Source of the DNA: Lingula anatina
Lineage: Eukaryota > Brachiopoda > Lingulata > Lingulida > Lingulidae
Reading direction: 5' to 3'
DNA: 64,000 nucleotides
Assembly (NCBI RefSeq): GCF_001039355.2
Contig: NW_019774847.1
Location: forward strand, 981,864 to 1,045,863
Shown here in pieces: positions 24,601 to 36,732 of this stretch. A model generated the notes under the pieces. It was not told the DNA's origin and made no database searches. It saw only the letters and a program-made list of their open reading frames with translations. Position numbers and translations under genes: made by a program. How positions within the stretch are numbered: the first letter of the stretch is position 1; each line of letters starts with the position of its first letter.

Positions 24601-24842
24601 CTATTAGGGGTATAACCTAAGAAAACCCTAAGACGTTTTAACTTTTAGACACAGGCTCTGGTACTTACCAGGGGATTGCCATAGACTCGGGCTGTACTCT
24701 TTTATTTTCAATTGCAGATAGCAGTGAAAATAACAGCTGTCAACAGGGGGCATGTGAATGCGACAGAACAGCGGCGTATTGCTTCGCTAGCAACACCTTT
24801 CACAAGAAATACATCAGCTGGCCTAATTTCCTCTGTAGATGA
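21609..24842 (+). CDS. Secreted phospholipase A2, cluster gene 3
   Basis: Exons 21609-21639, 22446-22626, 23434-23537 and 24718-24842 give 146 residues. Signal sequence [15 protein letters not shown], CxC at Cys18/Cys20, dibasic site SREKR, mature start Asn31. Calcium loop [13 protein letters not shown]; catalytic helix CCRSHDYCY with His76, Asp77, Tyr80; [10 protein letters not shown] intact. Exon 3 is one codon shorter than in the paralogues (NGCNPV against SGCRNPV). The C-terminus also differs: the usual NWKGSC end is replaced by SWPNFLCR, so the last cysteine is shifted by a residue or so. Intron 3 holds a long degenerate TGTAT-type pentanucleotide tract (23580-23880, with more to about 24300). 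Poly-A signal near 25078. Predicted active. Confidence 0.9.
23580..23880. repeat. Degenerate TTGTA-type pentanucleotide repeat
   Basis: Dense degenerate repeats of TGTAT/TTGTA in intron 3 of sPLA2 gene 3, with a second patch around 24090-24300. A purer version of the same repeat sits in intron 3 of gene 5 (38962-39078), consistent with shared ancestry of that intron. Confidence 0.8.
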
Positions 24843-25644
24843 TTGCCCAACACTCGTCGGCAGATCAGTATATAACCGGACCGGACTAGCATAGACCACC
24901 ATTGAAAGTCTCATTCATATTTGAAATATCAATGTAAACATAAAATAGATCTAATTTTAATTCACACTTTTTGACATATCCTTTGAAAATATAATGCTTG
25001 CAATTTGAAATAGGGAAACGAAGTAAACAGAGAAAAGAAACTACTTGAGAATTTCTGTTATATTGCGAATATATTTAAATAAACTGTTCTCATCAACTTG
25101 TTTTGCCGTGATTGAGGAGTCGAGAATTTTAGAATTTCCCCATGCAGTTATGCAGAATCAGAAAAGTAAATAGTAAGATGCAGCTCATAAATAGTATAAC
25201 ACTGCAGTAGTCCTCAAAAAGTTGCAATATCCGAAGTAAAGATGTATAGCAAACGAGAATATACATGTAGTTGTTTAAGTTTATGATACCACACAGAGGA
25301 TATGCTTTACTAAAATGTCATTACATCTATATATTTCATTTTTCACTGCTGATAGAAAACACATAAATCAACAACGTAATGTTCTTCAAAAAATATTCTT
25401 TAAAAATCATCATGTAGTTGTACACATCGTTTTCAGAGTCATTCTGCAGAATCAGTAGCTGGCCAATATTATGTGCAATGTAACGCTAAACTTGTGGCAA
25501 GTAATTCTGCTTTGGGATAGTTAATTCGTAGCTGGAGTCGTTCATTTATGCATGTGCTCCCAAATCCAAGACTCGTGTTAGAAAACGGCAATTATCGTTT
25601 ATGAATCCTGTACGACCGAGTGCTCGTTTATTACCTCCAAATCC

Positions 25645-25646
<2 letters not shown>

Positions 25647-25688
<42 letters not shown>
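25647..25688. repeat. Poly-A tract
   Basis: About 40 uninterrupted A residues in the spacer between genes 3 and 4. It may be the tail of a retroposed sequence, but no element body is recognisable upstream. Confidence 0.85.
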
Positions 25689-25691
<3 letters not shown>

Positions 25692-25843
25692 AGTAACTTG
25701 CCATGTGCTTTGATAAACGTATTTTAACTACCCCAATAGGTGGCAGTCAAATAAATAAAAGACGCGGCGTAGTAAATGTTGCGCATTGGTAGAGCACTTT
25801 GACAAAGAGACTAATCTGAGTCAGCGCCGAGTTGTAATTCAAG

Positions 25844-28800
25844 ATGAATACTGGGTTTTTATTCCTATTTATCGGTACGTTTACAACTTATTTATCTCTG
25901 TTTTGGTCATTGGGCAGTTGAAGCGAATAGAGTGAATACCAAATTTTATGCATCGGTCGTATACTTTATGTATAAAAGTGTATTGTTTTGTACACATTTC
26001 TCTATTTGCAGCTGCATGCACAATCATTGCCTGCATGTGTGGGAATGATGTGCTTTCTCGTAAGAAAAGAAATTTAGTTCAGTTTGGGTTTATGATTGCG
26101 AATCGCACAGGAAGATCTCCCCTGGATTATAACGGCTACGGATGCTGGTGTGGTCTGGGAGGAAAGGGTTTACCCAAGGACGGAGTGGACAGGTGAGAGA
26201 GAGAGAGAGAGAGAGGAACGTGCACGTGGGCAAGAGAGAGAATAGACACGACTTTATCTGTCGTCGGCGTAACACAGAATAAAGGTATCGATAAGAAATT
26301 TTACTTTAAAGGTGCATGGGGCCATTAAATGAAATAGCGTATTTTATGATTGATCCATATTTAATGACTTGGTAGTACCATATTTACAATTAGATGTAAA
26401 GGGGCTTAATTTGAGATCGCAAACACTCTACTAATTAAAACATATGCAGGCAGTGACTTACAATTAGTGGTCTGGAAAACAATGTGTTATAAATGAAAAA
26501 TTGAAGATGACATTAGGGATAGAAAGTACAGCATTGATCACGTGATCAGCCAATTATAATGGAGTGAAAAAATATGTGCATATACCGGTATATAAAATGT
26601 TCAACCAATATTTTATTTGAGCTACGCGTTTTTATTGAAGTTACTTACTGATAAAAGTAAGGTGACCTAAATTTATGCCACGCTTAAGCATATACGCCTG
26701 TAAAACATTGAAGTTCCAGCTTTCTGTTGGAGGTTTATAATGGCGACGGATATTGAATAATTAAACACTGCGAACCACGGCATATCAAACAGTTATCTGG
26801 AGAGCGCGTTTCTGTTCAGCGTTTTTATCGCAGCTTATACACTAAATAGGCATCTGGCAACAATTGCAGTGCACTATCAATGAATGAAATGTGAAGTTTA
26901 ACTCATGATAAAAATCCAAAATGCAGTCAAAATTAGTTTCACTTTTTGTTTCCCTGCTGTTCACACGGATGTTTGCTTTAAAGAATAAGCTCGATTATAG
27001 GAAGACCTTTTGCTGTTGTCGTACATGTAGGAATGGTAGCATCTTCAAAGCCATGGCAAGATGTTTGTGGCTCTAAAATATATAACAGGTCATATTCTGT
27101 TGTTTTCTGTTTTCTGATATTGTATAGATATTGCTACATATCTGTTGCATGACGTCATTTTAAAACATACCTTGACTTACTATTATTTCAGAACTTTCAC
27201 ATGTAACATATCCTGAAGTACTTTTTTAAAGTGCATTCCTGTCATTCCAACAAATACAGTATAAAACACTTAAGGTTTCTATTATAGCTGATGCAAAGAG
27301 ATTGCTATCGACGAGAGCAAACAATACCGGGTTATGTTATATCAACTGCAACAGAAGACTAGAGTAAAGGCAGGTCGAATATGAGAACAAAACTCTGAAG
27401 AACAAATCAGGCTTAATTTTAAAACTCGTATAACAATTTTATTTGAGGTTCACTTGATGATAATAAGTCACGATCAACACAAGCGAAGTTAAAATGGAAA
27501 ATTTTAAATAGCTAATACATCAAATAAATATCAATGTCTCTTTATCTTTATTACATGTGTTGCTAGTTTAGTAGCCTGATGAACGACCTTCTCTCTCAAT
27601 TACCGCTGGAATCACCTTCTTTAGGTGATTAATATATTTATTACACTTTTCTGCGTTAATATTTTCCCATGCCTCTCTAATGCCTTCAACAAGTTGCTCT
27701 CTCTCTCTTAACACGCGTACGCAGGTGATGTTTGATTTCAGCCCATACTTTTTCAATAGGGTTAAGGTCGGGGCTTTCTGGAGGGGTGCGAAACCAATTA
27801 ATACCATGTTGCTCAATAAAATTACCTGTTCGCTCAAAGAGACGTGTTTTTAGTTTTGAGGCCACCAATTCATCATTCTTGGTCATCTCCTCGTCTATAA
27901 CGTTCATGTGGCGCAGGTCAACCTTTGAAGGACGTCCACTGCGTGTCTTATCGGCAATACCAAACCCTTTGTCGTATTTCTTCAACACATAGTAATGCCA
28001 TGTCGCGACATACTATGGCCTTAATTTTCAGTGACATAAACATGTCATATTATACAAAATACTTACTGGCCATTTAGGAAGTCCAGATACACACTGATGA
28101 CACGTGTCAGTTGATTGAGAATTAGGTAAAATTGAATAGTTTGGATTGAAGAGCGTCATCGCAATGTTAACATTAATTTTAGACGACGCGTGTCACGCAG
28201 TAGTGATTATGTAATAGTCAGAGCTTAATCACTGTGTTTACCCGGCATGAATAAAGCTAACCTGAACTGATTGTTAATTAATGTGAGATGACACGTGCCA
28301 TACAGTGAAGTAAGCCCGAGATATTGTTATCCAGCTTTTTAAATTAATATTCTCTGATGCTTTTAAGTATGAAGAAGTTTTTTGGTTAAGTTTGGAGTTT
28401 AGATCGTAAAGATGAACTATGTGCGGAGCTAATATCAAAGAATGAAAGAAAAACAGTTGTATCAAAATTTAGGCTAAATTCTTTATATTCGACAACAGGC
28501 CAGTTCCCCTGGCAACTTTTGCGTTCAGTTAATGGGAAGATTGTTTACTGTTGATGAACGAATACAAAACGGCTGTTTCACGATCAGGGTGAACAATTAA
28601 ATGTGATTAATGTTACAAGTGTCTGATAAATTAACAATTTATTTTTGGAGATTGCTGATAGACTGATACCAAAGACACTGCTCATAGGACCAATTATGTG
28701 TCCAAAAAGTACCTATTTCTAGCTGTTATGATGGGTCATTTGCAACTTAGGTCATACATATGATGCACTAGCTCTTTATGTCAATGATTTATGGTGAATA

Positions 28801-31088
28801 TGATATTGGTATATACATACCTAGGGATGTTACATGACCGTGGCGATATGATGATCACTGAAGCCTGTCCATTTAGCCAAGCTTCAGTGAAGATCGAGGG
28901 CAACCTCGAGCCGCTACCAAAAATGTCTCGCTTCACTGGACATTTCTGCGTAGCGTCTCTCGGAGAACACGGATTTAACCTCGATGTAGTCTAGAATTTC
29001 ACTACTACATCTTGGTTAAATCAGTCGAGGTCTCTTAAATGCTGAAAGCCAAAGACAGTGATCGTGTGACCTTCTTGGCATCAAGAGAATAGTGACGTTG
29101 CTTACGTTATATACCTACCAATAGACAAATTTAAAATCTCTCACACTCTTAAAAAAATTAGCATAAACTTTTCACGTTTAACAATTATTAATTATCATTT
29201 TATTACAGTAAGTCATGTCATATGGGTATGGTTCGAAAACGGGATTAGTTAACATTTAAGCCACACGTGTATACAAATTATTTGTAAATCTATAATTTTT
29301 AACGAAGGTTGTGTTATTATTTACCTTTTGTTTTTAAGCTGTTCATTCTTCCTCTTTATCAGATATATTGGTAAAAATCAAATGTGTTCCCCCTTCGAAC
29401 TTGTTATTACATATAGCACATGAATGCTCTGAAAACCAGCACATGTATATTCCGAAACCGCCTCGCAGTAAAAAATGTCACCAAAACGTAGAATTATTAC
29501 TCCTGTGGACTTGAAATATACATCCGTTTGATTTTGACTATATTCCGTAACCGCCTCGTCGTCAGAATGACAATAAAATACTAGAATTATTACTCCCGTG
29601 AACTTGTTATAAACATCCGTCGATTTTGACTATATTCCGAAACTGCCTCGTTGTCAGAAATATCACCAAAAAGTAAATTTCTTTCTCCTTTGCACTTGTG
29701 AAAAATTAGTTTGACTATATTCCGGTCCGACGCTCATTTTTTATTAGAAATGTCACTAAAAAGTAGAGGTTTTGCCTTGGGACCTTTTTTCCGCAGCAGT
29801 CCCAGCTAGGTGTGGCTCAGCTGAGACGCGAACGGTCAGTGTCGACGGTTGATTAAATACTTTTCAAGCAAATGAACGTCCACGACAAGTATTTAACAAA
29901 AATTGACCAAATTGGTCAGACATTACGTAAGAATTATGCGGGAGGTGACCAGCGCACGTGGACGAGTTTATTCCGTATAACATCTCTAGAGCGTGATATA
30001 GGGTCACTTTATTCGGTTTTAGGGGTGTTTTACGATGAAATGACTGTATTTTTTCTCGGTATGTATGTCAAATAATACATGTACACTGTCACCCTCTCGC
30101 GATATATGCCATGAATACCTCTCGCTGACGCTCGAGGTGTTATGGCATATATCGCTCGGGTGACAGTGTATTATCTCACACATAATTCCCACATCATATG
30201 TCTTCTCTTCTAGCAGGTTCTTACAAAGATATGTTCTGAGTAAAAAATTATTTTAACCATTTTGCTGAAACAGGGTTTTGTACACATTTTACTTATTTTT
30301 GTTAATGCAATGAAAAACATATTTGATAAGGCCAAATATTACTTTGAAATCACCTATGTGATAATAAGATGAATTTACCATGTTATGACTTAAATATAAG
30401 AAAGGAGTTGTGCATATGTAACCTTTATTATTAATGCTATGGTATTTATAATCATGAACCCCTTGGTGTCTCCTATTTTTTGTAGTGTCCGTACCCCCCT
30501 ATCTATTTTATTAAGGAATCACAGCATATTCTGTCTGATTTTATTATTCTATAATGTCTACACTGACATTTATTTTGCAGGAAAAAAATAGCACATAACC
30601 CCTTATAATGAAAAGATATGCACAAATTTCATGCCAAATGTAGTGTCCGTACCCCTATTGTAGTGTCCGTACCCCCAAGTTATACATTATCCATTGGATA
30701 ACTGACTACTTTTCAATGATGCTAAAACTTCAAAATATGACACAAAATATTGTTCTAAATTATATAAAATGTATTCAAGTCTAATACTTAGATACAAATA
30801 TTGAAAATAAATATATATGATAAAATAATACTAATTAATTAAAGCCTAGCAAGAAAAATTCTGCAAAGAAATAATATCAATAAAGATGCTATTGTTTGCA
30901 TTAAAATTAACAACATTGATTTAATTATATTGCCAAATATACCCGATATTTATATTGAAAAACGCACAGCATACAACATCTTGAAGTCAGTAGTTTTCAA
31001 AAGCGGCAAATACAGGCAGAGGGCCAACCTGAGCAAACATCTTGAAGTGAAGTCCAAACAGTCACAGTTAAGGGGTACACACTGGTGG

Positions 31089-31146
<58 letters not shown>

Positions 31147-33848
31147 GGACTCCAAGAAAAGACAGGATACCAGAAAGTGTCCAAGAAAGGGTGAGAAACT
31201 TCTACTTGAAATAAGCCGAGAGGTTCCGGACAAGAGAGCAGCGATGAAAGTTGGCTCGGAGTTGGTTCAAAGACATTATATGACACTAACTTTGGAAGAT
31301 GCCTTTGCAAGTTACAAACAACTACACCCAGGAGATAAGATAGGGCTGACATCATTCTGTAAGCTACGTCCAAAGCAAGTACAAAAAATCTCTGAGACTA
31401 ATCGGAGGACATGTCTTTGTCAGCCTTGTTGTAACGCTGCGCTCAAAGCAGAAGGTCTGAAGAAGTTTGCTGCAGAGTTCTGTAAAGACCAAACTGACCT
31501 TTATTTTCATCATATACTAATTTAATATTTTAGTTTTTTTCAGTTTCTTAACTGACCTCTTACATGGTAAATATTTGTTTTAGTTACTGTTGATATTGCC
31601 ATGGCAATTTTGTGTTTACCGTGATTTTCTACTTAAATTCCGAAAAAAGTAAGTGTAAAATCATTCATATGTTATATTTCTGCATTAATAAGTTTTAAAG
31701 GAAATTACCTTGAAACACACACACACACGTGTATATTTATTTATATATTTTTAATTTTGTGTTAAGGTTCAAGATGTTGACAATGATGAGACTCAAGTTA
31801 CGTTCATAGTCATCCATCCATCCATCCATCCATCCATCCAAGGTGGAAAACCCAAAACCTTTGCCAGTTGTCACTATGGGATGACCTTTCCTGAGTCTTT
31901 GGACATGTTTTTCTCGATGATCCATATCTGCTGCCAGGCATTAGCACAAACAGCCATGATTTATTTAAATTGACCCTAAAGACATTACAAATGAAAGAAT
32001 ACATTTAACTGTTTACCTGGAGTGCGGTGATTCTCCAAAAACTTCCTTTTTTTGTTTTATTTTTATTTCTTTTCAATTGTTGGATCTTTATTTTAATATT
32101 TTTCATTTGATATTGACACAAACAGCAGGAAAAAAATATATTATTTCAGTTATAAAAGCATCAGTTTCTTGAACGTGTAGTGTCCGTACCCCCTAATAAT
32201 AGCCAAAGGGGTGTCATGTTAATTTGAACATAACACATTAACTAATTGTTGTTGTGCTCTACAATTTTGGGTTTTCATAGTTAAGATGTTATTCTTTTTG
32301 CCTGTTACAAAATAAAACACATGCATCAAAGCTGATTTTTCACTCAATGTGACCCCTATTTTGTACCCCTGATCGTGAAACAGCCGAAAAGGACAGAAAT
32401 GTTGCGGGTGTAGATGGGAGAGATCCTATATGCAAATGTAGACTGAATTATATTAAAGATATGGCCTACAAAATGTTTATTACTCAAACAACTGACAAGT
32501 CTTTTAGGAAAAAAATGCATTTCTTCCATGAACAAAGCTAATAGAAATATAAGGACATACTATAAAAATAAATTTCAATCTTGTTAATAATATGTATATA
32601 GCAAAGACGGTTTGAAGCCTAATAAATATTACATGTACAAGTACGAGTAGTGTTTTATTTGATCTTTTATAAATTCATAAATACATTTATTAAACTCTAT
32701 GTGAATTCAATCAATTCATAGCTACAATGTACACGAAAGTTGCTTTCATCACCGAATCTTTTTGGTAAAGTGACTTTTAAAAATCACCGTTGGCAAGTTC
32801 TTATACTTAAAATCTCCGTATCAGAGTAGAGTGATCAAAGTACAGTGAAGCCACCGCGCATTAAAGGTCAATTAACGCTTGGACGAACACTTAATTGCGA
32901 CCACGCTCAGCTTCGATCTTTATCTCAGCGAGCTAGGGTTTGGCTCTTTTGTTAGCAGAAAGTTTGTCACGATAATTACCCGACGGGCAGGGCATGGTAC
33001 TATTGTTAACAAAAACCAAACAGCGTATGGATGACAATGTTATTTCCATAGTTACCGAGCTAGGCCGTCCGTACAACCCACAGCGACCCGGTGGGTAAGT
33101 AAGGGGAATTTCCGGCGTCACTGTATATGCTACGTGTATCCTTTGTAGTACTGCTTTCTTCCGAGACTTCATGCAATTTGAGATAATTTTCTAGCGCCCA
33201 ACATACACAAAACAAATTGTATGGCTTTGTTTTCGGGACAAAATAAGCTTTTTACCATATACAATATATTGGTATATTGACCAACTCTTATCATTACAGA
33301 TGCTGCCTCGATCATGACCGCTGTTATGAAAAACTTATCAAAAGTGGTTGTCTTCATCCATCGTTAATCACTTACGACTGCACTCTAAGCGGAGGGATTG
33401 TTTGCAGTAAGATCTAGTCACATTCCGAAATATTTACTCAGGCACTGATGAGGCATATCTTTTAACTGTTGTCTGTCCTAGCAAATTGAGGCTAATCGTT
33501 AGTGGATACTAATATTAGAGATCCTGAATTGACGTCGGTGATTTGTAAATTATTCTTCTTGTGTGCCTACTGTTACTTAAATTTCGGACCAATACATTTA
33601 AATAAAATTCCGGGGTCTAACCTAAGAGCAAAGACAAAGACATTTTTGATACAGACCCTAAGAACTGTCTCATATACACCACAGTATTTTCAATTACAGA
33701 TCGCAGTAGAAATGACCACTGTGAACAGGGAGGCTGTGAATGTGACAGAACAGCGGCGTATTGCTTCGCCAGGAACACCTACCACAATAAATACAAGAAC
33801 TGGAAAGGAAGTTGTTTGACGCTTGACCAAGATCCTGGCTGCATATAG
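25844..33848 (+). CDS. Secreted phospholipase A2, cluster gene 4, with giant intron
   Basis: Exons 25844-25874, 26012-26192, 33300-33406 and 33700-33848 give 155 residues if spliced. Phases match the paralogues. CxC at Cys18/Cys20, dibasic site SRKKR, mature start Asn31, calcium loop YGCWCGLGG, catalytic helix CCLDHDRCY (His76, Asp77), [10 protein letters not shown] intact. Three oddities. Intron 2 is about 7.1 kb and filled with transposons. Exon 3 has an extra cysteine (TYDCTL where others have YSYTL). The usual stop after GSC reads TTG, extending the protein by ten residues ([10 protein letters not shown]) and adding another cysteine; the two new cysteines could pair. Poly-A signal near 34025. 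Alternatively exons 1-2 and 3-4 are remnants of two separate genes. Confidence 0.8.
27568..27988 (-). pseudogene. Tc1/mariner transposase relic
   Basis: On the minus strand an N-terminal helix-turn-helix piece ([10 protein letters not shown]) runs into a C-terminal catalytic piece ([20 protein letters not shown], with the DDE-type SPDLNPIE signature), followed in another frame by [20 protein letters not shown]. The middle of the enzyme, including the first catalytic Asp residues, is deleted, and the reading frame shifts near 27720. It is therefore a dead, internally deleted copy. It lies inside intron 2 of sPLA2 gene 4. Confidence 0.85.
29445..29775. repeat. 85-96 bp tandem repeat, about 3.5 copies
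   Basis: Units start with TATATTCCGAAACCGCCTCG and continue through TGTCACCAAAAAGTAGAATT; they begin near 29446, 29540, 29631 and 29716. The copies are diverged and slightly different in length. The repeat lies inside the 28570-32386 element. Confidence 0.8.
30079..30171. repeat. Palindrome of two ~42-bp arms
   Basis: Left arm ACACTGTCACCCTCTCGCGA leads through ATATATGCCAT to a short loop near CTGACG; the right arm is the imperfect reverse complement ending GGGTGACAGTGT. The transcript would fold into a strong hairpin. It could be the terminus of a nested element or a small MITE. Confidence 0.8.
30930..31525 (+). pseudogene. Transposon-associated protein, frameshifted, with in-frame poly-A
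   Basis: The first frame (30930-31214) reads into an A-run of about 57 bases that encodes some 19 lysines, then [18 protein letters not shown]. The second frame (from 31085) continues with [20 protein letters not shown] and a domain with [15 protein letters not shown] and TCLCQPC. From memory, this pattern (KIG..F..LRP followed by a CxC motif) occurs in a large family of uncharacterised invertebrate proteins linked to transposons. A one-base frame change near 31205 separates the halves and the protein stops early, so it is probably dead, or a partial exon. The only coding candidate in the 3.8-kb element. Confidence 0.6.
31808..31841. repeat. (CATC)n microsatellite
   Basis: About eight CATC units, inside the 3.8-kb element. 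Confidence 0.85.
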
Positions 33849-34417
33849 CTGTGTAACCGTGATGTTTCCTCAAAATATCTCAAACTTAAAGTTGTTTGAA
33901 GGAAAAAATATTCAATGGACAGTACAGATGCACGATTGTATTCCTTCCATATTTCGTGTTTACTATAATGTTGCACTCCTTGACGTATCTTAAACTTTTC
34001 GTGCTTGCAATGATGTTACTTTAAAATAAAAAGAAAAGATACGCCAATGCAGATTGATAGTACAAGTAGGGCGCTTGGAAAAAATCCAGATAGTATAAGA
34101 AGGTCAGCACAACAAGGAAGATTTTCTTTGCCCAAAAGTCCCCAAAAGATGCCACGTGAAACTAATAGATAGTTTTGTATAAAAGATGCCCAGCAAATTT
34201 TGTGCTTGGGTGACCAATCCCCATGTTATTTTGTGTTTAAATCTAGGACCAAGCCTGTACGGTCTAGCAAAAAAAGTTAATTAATAGACTTATAGAAAAT
34301 GAAAAAAGGAAATTAAACAACCTTCAAACGTATGTCATTCCAACGTATTCCAAATTTGTTTTGTTAAATGGATTTTTAAGGCTAATGCGAAATGAATGAA
34401 CATAATTCTGATAATGA

Positions 34418-34584
34418 CAGGCCCGTAGCCAGGGGGGTTCGGGGGGTTCGAAAGAACCGCCCCTTTTGTCAGGAAAGGGTCCATTTTGGGTAAAATTTGA
34501 TCTAGGTACACGTAAGTTTCATTGTAAAAGGTCCACTTTTTCAGAAAAAGAACCCCCCTTTTAAATTTGCTGGCTACGGGTCTG
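34418..34584. mobile_element. MITE with CAGGCCCGTAGCCAG ends
   Basis: The left end CAGGCCCGTAGCCAGGGGGG and the right end CTGGCTACGGGTCTG are imperfect inverted repeats. The 167-bp length and lack of coding capacity fit a MITE. It lies just downstream of sPLA2 gene 4. Confidence 0.8.
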
Positions 34585-34675
34585 AATGATGTACGGTGTA
34601 TCTAATAATCGGAACTAATAGTCACGTATAAGTCACATAAAGGACTCTGGCTATGTGTCAGAATAACCACATTAT

Positions 34676-34816
34676 ATGTACATCTGGAGGAAATACTCAA
34701 GAACAAATCCAGTATCAAAACAGATTTGAATTCCGTATTTGAATATATGTACATCTGGAGGAAATACTCAAGAACTAATCCAGTATCAAAACAGATTTGA
34801 ATTCCGTATTTGAATA
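34676..34816. repeat. 70-bp tandem duplication
   Basis: Two near-identical direct copies beginning TATGTACATCTGGAGGAAAT and ending GAATTCCGTATTTGAATA. No gene overlaps. Confidence 0.9.
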
Positions 34817-35689
34817 ACAGATGTGAAAACATTACTTTTTTTATGAACATAAAGTTGTAATTACTAATTAATGAAGAATAATGATGGAAAAAAAAACATT
34901 TACAAACAGAGTGGGTACGCGTCAGAAGTGTTACACCATGTGTCTCATTTTCAAATCATTATAATAGCAAGTTTATCATTCATTACAACTGCCATCCGCC
35001 CTCCTGTCATTTCGCATATCACGTACGACAGAGAATCGGGATGGCATCGTTTTCACTTTGGAATAAAAACCGCGATTTTATTTCTAAGTGGGTCCAAATG
35101 ACCAGAAGGCCAAAACGACATCAAGAATGCTTCAGATGAACTTTTACAACGTGGTTTAATGCCGATATTAAGGTCATGATTTGGAAAGATAAAAAAACTT
35201 GTGGCCATTTTGAGATGTTCGCAGAATACATGTAACATCCACCCACAGTGGTCACCTCTCAAAGCTTTTATTTCAAAAGATCTGAGAATTAAAGCTGTCT
35301 CAAGTTTAACTGAAATAATATGCTTGAATGAAATCCATAAAAACTCCAAAAACCATATCATTGTTACCTTTACATTTATCGATGTGAGTGACCTTTTAGT
35401 AATAACATTTACTTAAATTTACTTGAACGCTTACTTTCCTATGTTTAAAGCCTACTGCTCAAAATTAAATGTGACGTAATATATGAAAATAATGACATCC
35501 TGGTATTTGAAAAAGAAAATACCCATTGTTTGGCCCATATCAGCTCATTTTCATAACTGCCCAAGGAACATACAGGGTATATACAGGTATAGGCCTACAT
35601 TTCGACCACGTTTGTTCATGACATGACATGATGTAAATCCTATTCACCACTAATTACACCCAGGGTTGACAGGAACATTAATACTTGAG

Positions 35690-36320
35690 TATTTAGACGA
35701 AAATGCACGTTTTTCCCCGCGAAACAATTTTCAAGGAAATAGTTGACTTGCTAATCTTTCCACGAAACGGTAAAATATATACACATAACAGTGAGACCCA
35801 TGGAAATGAAAATGGCGGACTAGAGATGTCTCCTGTCCAAAATAAACTTCCCATCGAACAATTTGTTAAAGAAGGTGAGAAGATACAGGGGTATGTCCAC
35901 CATGTAGCCCAACGTACTCTTTAATGGACTTACACACTCAATTTGGTATCCTCAGGTTTTTCTGGGGAAACTTAAATATGATACAGTAATCTGTGACAAA
36001 GATGAAATTTTGCATTCTGTCAAAAAAAGCCATTTTAATTACCCATATCATCACAATTACACAACGCCCAAAAGAAAGTGTATAAGGAAACATTTCTTCA
36101 CTGCTTGTTCACGTAAACCTTATTTATCTTTAATTAGATCTAAGGTTGACAGGAATATCGAGACTAAACTCACGTCTTTCTCGCGAAATTCAAAAGGAAA
36201 TACATGTAGTTAACTTACTTATCTTTCCACGAAACGGTAAAAATATGCACAATACAATGAGGACCATAAAAATGAAAGTGGCAGAGATGTCTCCTATCTA
36301 TCCTCATTATACACTCTTGC
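35690..36320. repeat. Partly duplicated promoter-upstream region of gene 5
   Basis: Two diverged direct copies, around 35700-35840 and 36145-36290, share CTTTCCACGAAACGGTAAAA, GAAATGAAAATGGCGGA-like and GAGATGTCTCCT blocks. Related sequence precedes gene 6 (about 40180-40310) and part of it precedes gene 3 (about 21090-21140), so it looks like ancestral upstream sequence of this sPLA2 subfamily, copied again here. Confidence 0.65.
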
Positions 36321-36322
36321 CT

Positions 36323-36392
36323 TATATATTCTGCGCAGAAGTTGACTATCTTGTCTATTCGGCTGGTGCACCTTTCCACGGCATTGAAACGG
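36323..36392 (+). promoter_or_regulatory. Shared promoter and leader exon of sPLA2 gene 5
   Basis: TATA box (TATATATT, 36323-36330), then TCGGCTGGTGCACCTTTCC and a donor AACGG|GTAAAT at 36393. An acceptor TTTTCAG near 36675 leads to the 5' UTR before the ATG at 36733. It matches the leaders of genes 3 and 6 in layout and in the GCTGG.GCACCTT core. Confidence 0.68.
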
Positions 36393-36732
36393 GTAAATAA
36401 CGCCGTCTCTCTCTCGGTTATATATTCATATAGGCAGTGGCACACGTTATATATAATAACGTGTAAACCTATCAATCTCTTTTCTCTCTTTCACTCTCGG
36501 TTATGTATTTCTTATTAGCGGCAGATCTAAAATATCATTGCACGCGCGCGCGCGTGGATGGGTAGGGGTTGTCATGTCCAGTAATTAAAAAAAAAAAAAA
36601 CAGATAAACTAAATATGGTAACAACCATGTCTGATGGCTCTTATGTTATTGCAGCCTTATTTTTTATGTTTTCAGATTTACCAGAGACGATATCGGAAGA
36701 AGTAAGAGCATAAACGGATACTTTGAAATATG

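Larger units (their letters stand above)
28570..32386. mobile_element. 3.8-kb DNA transposon with 20-bp terminal inverted repeats
   Basis: The left end CGGCTGTTTCACGATCAGGG is repeated exactly, inverted, at the right end (complement of 32367-32386). Both ends are flanked by AAAA, a possible but low-complexity target duplication. Inside are a motif close to GTAGTGTCCGTACCCC in at least four places (30484, 30641, 30659, 32178), a ~90-bp tandem repeat, a palindrome, and a broken coding region at 30930-31525. I cannot assign it to a named superfamily. It sits in intron 2 of sPLA2 gene 4 and accounts for about half of that intron. Confidence 0.78.

Noticed and set aside
25775..25800. TTGGTAGAGCAC, resembling a tRNA A box, upstream of sPLA2 gene 4
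   Set aside because: No B box or cloverleaf follows; it lies in the likely 5' region of gene 4.
31068..31373. Minus-strand frames with poly-Phe
   Set aside because: Shadow of the poly-A run in the transposon coding region.
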